From Blastomussa wellsi (Eukaryota; Cnidaria; Anthozoa; Scleractinia; Plerogyridae): a DNA stretch of 64,000 nucleotides. The translations under genes were made by a program, and so were the position numbers. Positions 57,968 to 64,000 of the stretch are shown piece after piece. Under the pieces are notes generated by a model. The model was not told where the DNA came from and did not search any database. It saw nothing but the letters and a program-made list of their open reading frames with translations. The stretch is taken from NCBI GenBank assembly GCA_947652115.1, contig OX393561.1:30738199-30802198 (forward strand), written 5' to 3'. Every line of letters begins with the position of its first letter. Position 1 is the first letter of the stretch.

Positions 57968-58560
57968 TCAGTTAAAGTGCGTATGAAGCGAAATTTGTTT
58001 TTGTATATTTCTAAAATTCACATCTTCAAAGATAAGATCCCAAAGTTTGAAGCCGTTTGGATTAAAACTGACGATTTTATAAGCGATGAAAGTTGCGCTA
58101 TTTTCCCCCAAAAAATGTCCTTTGAATCGCGCGGTCAAAATACCACGTGACCTTGGATGATGACGTATGTTGTAGACAAAAATACTAATTCCAATATGGC
58201 GTCCAGTGTGAATATGCAGCAATCTATATGATAGTCTTGATCCTCGTCTAATTAACATTGTTTTCTCCTCTTCCTCGGTCGTCCACTGAAAATCAATTAC
58301 TTTTCGCACACGTAAGAGAATTTAGTGAGAACAACGAAAACAATGAGAAGCGCTTGTCCACAACACTACGTCACAACGCGGTTAACCGGACCCAGTCCCC
58401 TGGACATTTTTGTGGGCAAAATAGCACAACTCTGCGTTCGTAGAATCGTCAATTTTTACACTAGACATTTCAAACTTTGGAATAGTGCATTTCAAACAAT
58501 GTATTTTCCAAATATGCGAAAACAATTTTCGCTTCATATGCACTTTAACAGCTGGCACGT
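57968..58560. mobile_element. Inverted-repeat element inserted in the LINE
   Basis: GTTAAAGTGCGTATGAAGCG at 57972 onwards, followed over about 140 bases by CCAAAGTTTGAA and GACGATT, recurs inverted at 58430-58557 (GACGATT, CCAAAGTTTGAA and CATATGAAGCG when read on the minus strand). The arms are diverged, so the element is old, but it is younger than the LINE it interrupts: LINE coding resumes on both sides. No transposase is present. Confidence 0.6.
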
Positions 58561-58719
58561 GCGTTTCAACTGCTCAAGGAGCCTGTTGGCCATGGTGATG
58601 ATTGCATGAATATCTAGGGCCCAGGTGGGGGAGCTTAACAGTTACATTGACCCCAACGTCTTTCTCAGTGGATACTCGCTCAAGTTCTACATGGTGGAGC
58701 TTGAAAGCCATTTCTTAGT

Positions 58720-58845
58720 TGCATTCTACCTCTTTTTTCAAAACGAGTATTGGTGCACAACCTTTCATATGGAAATGAGTTAAGACAAAAGACGAGTAAA
58801 ATGAAAGGTTGTGCTCCAAGACTCGTCTTGAAACAGAGGAAAGCA
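58720..58845. repeat. Small foldback repeat inside the LINE
   Basis: CAAAACGAGTATTGGTGCAC and AACCTTTCAT at 58738-58768 are matched inversely by ATGAAAGGTT, GTGCTCCAAGACTCG at 58800-58826. It interrupts the LINE reading frame between CKVLTITR and EKDVGV. Confidence 0.55.
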
Positions 58846-59101
58846 GCATCTCGAAAATGGCCTATTGAAGTTCAGCGGGCTACACTGGCGGGTAATAGTT
58901 AACACCTTGCATATGGAGGAATTGAAGCGGATATTGTTGTGCCGAGTCCACTCGTCCATCTTGGTTAAGGTGTTCGGTATAGACATGCAGTCTCCGAGGG
59001 TCTTGATGTTGCGATATAGTTCAATTTCGTCAGCAGGTAGAGAGATAAATATTGTGAATAGCAATGGCCCCAAGAGGCTGCCTTGAGGGACCTCAGAGGT
59101 G

Positions 59102-59306
59102 ACAGCGGCCTAGCCTGCGTAGCTGGCGGGATTCGCGGCGAAGTGCTTTTGTTTTTGGAGAGGCCGTCGTCGGTGCGGTAAAGCCGTGGAGAGATTGGTG
59201 AGGAGTCGATTTGAATGCTGAGTGAGTAGCTCGCAGGCTAGGAGCCGTTGCGCAGACGGACTTTACCGGCGGTTTTGTCCGTCAGCGACGCAGGCTAACA
59301 GCGGCC
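59102..59306. mobile_element. 187-bp MITE with 9-bp target duplication inside LINE coding sequence
   Basis: The element is 59111-59297, with inverted ends TAGCCTGCGTAGCTGGCGG and TAGCCTGCGTCGCTGACGG. ACAGCGGCC is duplicated at 59102-59110 and 59298-59306. The insertion falls inside the LINE reverse-transcriptase frame; the codons on both sides line up in one frame if the insertion and one duplication are ignored. Nine-base duplications are typical of Mutator-like elements, so that superfamily is a reasonable guess. Confidence 0.85.
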
Positions 59307-59399
59307 CATTGTGAAGTTGCGCCATCAATAACAACTCGTTGGACCTGACCAGTTAGGGAGACCTTGCAGCACAAGGACCGGTACCAGATTAGACATTTC

Positions 59400-59790
59400 A
59401 TGATGATTTATATGGCGTAACAATGGCCAGAACAGCAGATCATTAACATACGGTTGTCGGTTGGTTCAAGATAGTTTCAACCCAGTTTACTTGTGGTTAG
59501 TCCCCTTACCGGTTAGTTTCACTCCAGTTTGCTTGCGGTTAGCTTTCACTTTGTGGCTTGGGCAGTAATGTACTATATACAATTTTGCTTGCAATACGTA
59601 CAAATATTGAAAAAAATTGGGTTTCTGTCAGCTAGCGTTCAGTTGGGTATAGTTCTAAGTGAGTGTATACTTAGTCGAATTTTCCCGGGTTGTATTCTCA
59701 ATGTTTGGAATAAAATATTTTCATTCTTTCGTTTTTTTTAAATAAAACTAAGTGTAGAATGACCTTCATGTAAAAATGCCCAGTTTAGCA
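59400..59790. other. Unidentified insertion within the LINE
   Basis: The LINE frame breaks between LLLKLKAYG (ending near 59825) and WYRS (starting near 59385), although these blocks are normally close together. The ~390 bases between contain two similar pieces (GGTTAGTTTCACTCCAGTTT and GTTTCAACCCAGTTTACTTG, each followed by a TTGCGGTTAG- or TTGTGGTTAG-like block) but no recognised element ends. Confidence 0.4.
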
Positions 59791-59992
59791 GTCAGCGAAC
59801 CATGATAGAAGCTGGCCCATATGCCTTTAACTTTAAAAGGAGAACGTGGTGATCGACGGTGTCTAGTGCCTTGGCAAAGTCCAAATAAATCACGTCCGTC
59901 TGGATGTTTTTGTCACGGTTCTGTTCATTAGTGTGTAGTACAGATGATAATTGAGTGACACAGGAGCGGTTCCTTAGGCACCTTAGGCACGA

Positions 59993-60025
59993 GACATGTT
60001 TCGATCGTTCAACGATCATCTTCAG
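59993..60025 (-). ncRNA. Hammerhead-ribozyme-like motif of the Penelope-like element
   Basis: On the minus strand CTGAAGA (consensus core CUGANGA) is followed by a perfect helix II (GATCGT/ACGATC), then GAAA, the palindrome ACATGT and the triplet GTC at 59993-59995. A short helix I is possible (CAC with GTG plus one adjacent pair). Unlike the 9.4-kb family, the core matches the consensus. Hammerhead motifs in the terminal repeats of Penelope-like elements are established. Confidence 0.65.
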
Positions 60026-60145
60026 TTGTGAATTCGTTTACAAGTTCGGTTTAATTAATACAAGCAAAGTCAAAACGTGATACAATTCAAAATTTCAAAA
60101 ATTAACGCACAATTTTAAGAAATAACGCTTGTGCGAGCACTACAC

Positions 60146-60337
60146 TTAAGGTGGCTGAACACAGTTTTCGCGCGCGCTCTCCAGTCGTTGGTGCTGACGC
60201 GAGGCAGCGCGCGCACGAGGATAACACATAAACACTTAAACTGATGTCATGCCAATTTTGAGGACCTACAGTTTAATGGTTTTCGAGTAAAAGGCAAATG
60301 CAAAATAGGTTTCAAAAACTGTGTTCGGCCACCTTAA
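60146..60337. mobile_element. 184-bp MITE flanked by TTAA
   Basis: The inverted ends GGTGGCTGAACACAGTTTT (60150) and GGTGGCCGAACACAGTTTT (complement, ending 60333) are flanked by TTAA at 60146-60149 and 60334-60337. The centre is rich in CGCG. TTAA target use is characteristic of piggyBac-type transposition, although the termini do not start with the usual CCY. It lies inside the 3' region of the Penelope-like element. Confidence 0.75.
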
Positions 60338-60454
60338 CACAAGGAAGAAAATTGTAAGAAGTAGAAATAATTACAATGATTTTAACACAAAATGTTATTA
60401 AAAAAATATAAAATAAACCGGTGCTAAACAAATGTGTATACATAAAGAATAATA

Positions 60455-60898
60455 TCACAATGAGAGAGTTAAGTCAGCATGTTTCAGCTGCTTATTTAAA
60501 GCGGGATTCTCCCATTTGATGTGCACTGCTTCCTTGAACATGAGTTGTAATTTGTTGGGTGCACAATCCACGATGGTAAAGCAGTTCTTACTAGCTAAAA
60601 ACCAACATGCTTGGGATTGCTGCAAATGCTGATATACGCGCGAGTTCCTGTCTCCGCTCTGCTCACGAACACGCGTCGAGAAATGTCGGCTTGTCTCGCC
60701 GATGTAACAGGCATTACATCCTGCACACGAAAACTTGTAGACAACTCGCGAACGGAGATCGAGAGGAACAGGATCCTTAACACTAAAAATGCTACCAACT
60801 TTAAAAGAGGAAAAAGCTAACTTAATTTCGATGTTAGTACAATAGCGCTGAACAAGTTTGCGTAGCCTTTTCTGTGTTTCTCTAGTGAAGGAGCTCAC
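60455..60898 (-). pseudogene. GIY-YIG endonuclease region of the Penelope-like element
   Basis: 147 codons. VVYKFSCAGCNACYIGETSRHFSTRVRE corresponds to the Cys-containing GIY-YIG endonuclease core of Penelope-like elements, given here only by its key residues: YKF, CxxC, CYIGET and the arginine-rich helix. The C-terminal KEAVHIKWENPALNKQLKH is also typical. The part after RVREQ appears shortened. It overlaps the upstream RT frame by a few bases in a different frame, so the original single ORF is frameshifted. Confidence 0.8.
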
Positions 60899-61275
60899 GT
60901 AGGGTAACTTAAAATAATAAGTTGAAACGGCTTGCTGAACCTGAGAGCTAGCTGATGGGCGGTTTGTAGCTCTATGTTTGTAGATCTATTGATGACCTTT
61001 TCTATAATTTGAACAGGGAAAAGGTTCTTCCGTAGAATAAGGTTAAGATCTTTTATATCCTTATGAAAGCCTAGCCAAGAATTGTTGATTTTGTAAACCC
61101 CGTCCACCAATGTTCTAACAAGATCCATTTTATAGGAAAATGATGTGAAAATAAAATAGTTGGTTAGGAGCCCCGTGAAAGTTTTCTTACGGAAAACAGA
61201 TGTCTGGAGATTAAGAGGGTTGTTATTGACCAAGACATGCACGAAAGCTAACTTGATATTTACTTCCTTCTCCAA
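60895..61275 (-). pseudogene. C-terminal reverse-transcriptase fragment of the Penelope-like element
   Basis: 126 codons resembling the region after the RT palm in Penelope-like elements (TSVFRKKTFTGLLTNYFIFT, SYKMDLVRTLVDGVYKI, then NLILRKNLFPVQIIEKVINR). The N-terminal palm with the catalytic aspartates is absent, because sequence beyond 61275 is the simple-sequence array. It is in a different frame from the endonuclease part. Confidence 0.75.
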
Positions 61276-63184
61276 TAGTAATAGTAATAGTAATAGTAAT
61301 CATAGTAATAGTAATAGTAATAGTGATAGTAATAGTAATAGTAATCATAGTAATAGTAATTGAATAGTAATCATAGTAATAGTAATAGTAATTGAATAGT
61401 AATCACAGTAATAGTAATAGTAATCATAGTAATAGTAATAGTAATCATAGTAATAGTAATAGTAATAGTAATCATAGTAATAGTAATAGTAATAGTAATC
61501 ATAGTAATAGTAATAGTAATGGTAATAGTAATCATAGTAATAGTAATAGTAATAGTAATCATAGTAACAGTAATAGTAATAGTAATCATAGTAATAGTAA
61601 TAGTAATAGTAATCATAGTAATAGTAATAGAAATCATAGTAATAGTAATAGTAATAGAAATCACAGTAATAGTAATAGTAATAGTAATCATAGTAATAGT
61701 AATAGTAATCATAGTAATAGTAATAGTAATAGTAATCATAGTAATAGTAATAGTAATAGTAATAGTAATCATAGTAATAGTAATAGTAATAGTAATCATA
61801 GTAACAGTAATAGTAATAGTAATCATAGTAATAGTAATAGTAATAGTAATAGAAATCATAGTAATAGTAATAGTAATAGTAATCATAGTAATAGTAATAG
61901 AAATCATAGTAATAGTAATAGTAATCATAGTAATAGTAATAGTAATAGTAATTGAATAGTAATCATAGTAATAGTAATAGAAATCATAGTAATAGTAATA
62001 GTAATAGTAATCATAGTAATAGTAATAGTAATCATAGTAATAGTAATAGTAATAGTAATCATAGTAATAGTAATAGTAATAGTAATCATAGTAATAGTAA
62101 TAGTAATTGAATAGTAATCATAGTAATAGTAATAGAAATCATAGTAATAGTAATAGTAATAGTAATCATAGTAATAGTAATAGTAATCATAGTAATAGTA
62201 ATCATAGTAATAGTAATAGAAATCATAGTAATAGTAATAGAAATCATAGTAATAGTAATAGAAATCATAGTAATAGTAATAGTAATTATAGTAATAGTAA
62301 TAGTAATCATAGTAATAGTAATAGAAATCATAGTAATAGTAATAGAAATCATAGTAATAGTAATAGAAATCATAGTAATAGTAATAGTAATCATAGTAAT
62401 AGTAATAGTAATCATAGTAATAGTAATAGTAATCATAGTAATAGTAATAGTAATCATAGTAATAGTAATAGTAATAGTAATCATAGTAATAGTAATAGTA
62501 ATCATAGTAATAGTAATAGTAATAGTAATCATAGTAATAGTAATAGTAATAGTAATCATAGTAATAGTAATAGAAATCATAGTAATAGTAATAGTAATAG
62601 AAATCATAGTAATAGTAATAGTAATAGTAATCATAGTAATAGTAATAGTAATAGTAATAGTAATCATAGTAATAGTAATCATAGTAATAGTAATAGTAAT
62701 CATAGTAATAGTAATAGAAATCATAGTAATAGTAATAGTAATCATAGTAATAGTAATAGAAATCATAGTAATAGTAATAGTAATCATAGTAATAGTAATA
62801 GTAATCATAGTAATAGTAATAGTAATCATAGTAATAGTAATAGTAATCATAGTAATAGTAATAGTAATAGTAATCATAGTAATAGTAATAGTAATCATAG
62901 TAATAGTAATAGTAATAGTAATCATAGTAATAGTAATCATAGTAATAGTAATAGTAATCATAGTAATAGTAATAGAAATCATAGTAATAGTAATAGTAAT
63001 CATAGTAATAGTAATAGAAATCATAGTAATAGTAATAGTAATAGAAATCATAGTAATAGTAATAGTAATAGTAATCATAGTAATAGTAATAGTAATAGTA
63101 ATAGAAATCATAGTAATAGTAATAGTAATAGTAATCATAGTAATAGTAATAGTAATAGTAATTTAATAGTAATAGTAATTGAAG
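61276..63184. repeat. 1.9-kb AGTAAT hexanucleotide array with CAT interruptions
   Basis: Runs of two to five AGTAAT units alternate with a CATAGTAAT unit, giving higher-order periods of 15, 21 and 27 bases. Variants such as AGAAATCAT recur. TTGAATAGTAATCATAG junctions near 61362, 61391, 61951 and 62107 mark larger duplications. Two frames on the plus strand and one on the minus strand lack stops, producing spurious Ser-Asn, Ile-Val and Ile-Thr frames of 146-362 codons. None is considered a gene. Confidence 0.97.
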
Positions 63185-63323
63185 TAGCTGTATAGTTCAA
63201 AATTTTTAATGTTGTATATAGTAGCTAAACATCAGCCCTTTGGCTACCTATTTTCATTAAAACCTACTTTTTACAAATAACAAAAAAATAGTTATAGAAC
63301 TTTTCCCTATAATATTTAACAAT
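63185..63323. other. Spacer after the hexanucleotide array
   Basis: A short AT-rich segment. No reverse-transcriptase sequence resumes here, so the missing 5' part of the Penelope-like element is not simply displaced by the array within this window. Confidence 0.5.
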
Positions 63324-63552
63324 TATTCCACGAGCGCGCGTTGGATATGAGAATCATTTCGTATCCAACAAGCGCGAGTGGAATAATTGTTTTATTAAAA
63401 ATGCCCCAAAAATAGTGTACAAAAATTGCAAAAATGCATTCTTTTACGCGTACACGGACCTTTCTGATAGGTCAATGGTATATGAGCTCATATACCATTG
63501 CCTCTCAACCAATCAAAACTCAGTAAATGCAATATACCATAGCTAGTTTTTA
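63324..63552. mobile_element. Interspersed repeat, copy 2 (partner at 42686-42960)
   Basis: Same order of shared blocks as at 42686-42960, including ATTATTCCACGAGCGCGC, CAACAAGCGCGAGTGGA, AATGCATTCTTTTACGCG and CAATATACCATAGCTAG. The GGCGCG-containing inner palindrome present in copy 1 (AATAGCCAATGAGGCGCG) is missing here. Confidence 0.7.
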
Positions 63553-63915
63553 ATAACAGCGTATATTTTATCACGAAACAAGAGAGAAACAACAACCAAT
63601 TCTGGCCGAAACGTTCAAATACACTGTGTGTTTACAGTTGTCAGGAATGTTAACAATCATCTTAACATAATTGATCGCGTTGTTTCTCTCGTCAGTTCCC
63701 TGGACCGCAATTACACAAGATGCAAAGTAGATAAATTTCAGCTAGATTTCTAAACAGATAATTACATCAAAAATTTAGTCTAAGTTTTTAAAATTTGTAA
63801 TCCGCCTCAGTTAATCTTCCCCATCCTTGTTTGGTTTATTAGTGCATTTTGATGTTTTTCTTCCTTAGTAAACTAATGTTTGGTTTTCGCCTTCATTTGA
63901 AGGCGTATTTACCTT
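63553..63915. other. Intergenic, no recognised gene
   Basis: AT-rich sequence without domains, splice-flanked frames or clear repeat structure. Confidence 0.4.
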
Positions 63916-64000
63916 ATTAAATGAAATTTTCGCGACACTTTAATTTCGCGATTTTAAAAATTTCGCGAAATTAAATTCGCGATTTTAAAAATTTCGCGAA
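63916..64000. repeat. TTCGCGATTTTAAAAATT palindromic repeat, cut by the window edge
   Basis: CGCGATTTTAAAAATTTCGC occurs twice in the last 60 bases with AAATTAAATT between. The unit is close to its own complement. The motif family is also present at 24640-24980. The array continues beyond the window. Confidence 0.6.

Larger units (their letters stand above)
57295..59985 (-). pseudogene. Decayed non-LTR retrotransposon (LINE) reverse transcriptase, fragmented by insertions
   Basis: Reading right to left on the minus strand: DVIYLDFAKALDTVDHHVLL (from 59830-59985), WYRS...QRVVIDG (59310-59385), VPQGSLLGPLLFTIF (59030-59090), RNIKTLGDC...WTRHNNIRF (58870-59000), EKDVGVNVT (about 58650-58690), IERV then RRATRWIL, YRDRILALKLLPLTCDRELK and DLVFFYKCLNGFTDLDVHE (57680-57860). 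This is the order of a LINE reverse transcriptase and its C-terminal part. The catalytic YADD block is deleted, stops occur (for example before RRATRWIL), and at least four later insertions break it. The 3' end near 57295 has an A-rich AAATA tail. It is inactive. Confidence 0.8.
59985..61275 (-). mobile_element. Penelope-like retroelement, 5' truncated
   Basis: From 61275 downward on the minus strand: the C-terminal (thumb) part of a Penelope-type reverse transcriptase, the GIY-YIG endonuclease, a 3' untranslated region interrupted by a TTAA-flanked MITE, and a hammerhead-like motif at the 3' end. The catalytic RT palm is missing: the element stops where the AGTAAT array begins. The 3' end, near 59985, is fused to LINE sequence, so it inserted into the LINE in the same orientation. 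It cannot move by itself. Confidence 0.8.

Noticed and set aside
61371..63195. Large open frames of 146-362 codons on both strands (Ser-Asn, Ile-Val and Ile-Thr repeats)
   Set aside because: They are translations of the AGTAAT/CAT simple-sequence array, which happens to lack stops in several frames. There is no unique sequence, signal or splice support.

Overview
The window looks like nuclear DNA of a cnidarian, most likely a stony coral. The reasons are spliced genes with GT-AG introns, an intronless rhodopsin-family GPCR, AT-rich intergenic DNA, and a very dense load of small inverted-repeat elements, tRNA-derived SINEs, a LINE and a Penelope-like element. No prokaryotic operon, rRNA cluster or CRISPR array is present. 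The species assignment is inference; gene identities come from motifs and from memory of the families, with no database search.

Layout. Positions 1-19.7 kb are almost entirely non-genic and hold inverted-repeat elements at 1-236, 2455-3586, 9418-9695, 11.56-12.28 kb and 17009-17285, plus a SINE at 11187-11475. An intronless amine-type GPCR lies at 19717-20847 (+). Positions 20.8-32.5 kb are intergenic with several mobile elements, including a complete 774-bp element at 27237-28010. An intronless LITAF/CDIP-family membrane zinc protein lies at 32497-32958 (+). Two exon-like blocks at 34622-34736 and 35506-35858 (+) belong to an unrecognised gene that carries an apparent one-base frameshift. 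TBC1D20, the ER-anchored Rab GTPase-activating protein, occupies 36.67-46.85 kb (+) in at least eight exons; its first exon is not identified. Its introns are packed with SINEs, a nested inverted-repeat element, an AAT microsatellite, a minisatellite and a 185-bp ribozyme-like insertion. Two divergently transcribed paralogous HxxxD acyltransferases follow at 47618-49138 (-) and 51903-53363 (+), separated by diverged ~280-bp tandem units.

From 53.5 kb to the end no host gene was found. This part is a transposon graveyard: three diverged copies of one repeat (54.7-56.4 kb); an old LINE (57.3-60.0 kb, -) broken by several insertions, one a 187-bp element with a perfect 9-bp target duplication; a Penelope-like element (about 59985-61275, -) with RT thumb, GIY-YIG endonuclease and hammerhead-like motif; and a 1.9-kb AGTAAT-type array abutting its truncated end.

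The most interesting signal is a small family of palindromic insertions (9.4, 45.4 and 53.5 kb) that share a hammerhead-ribozyme fold. Two of them are flanked by 12-13 bp target-site duplications, and all share the same core base change. The genes do not form a pathway: a receptor, an endolysosomal membrane protein, a Rab GAP and two acyltransferases are ordinary neighbours in an animal genome.
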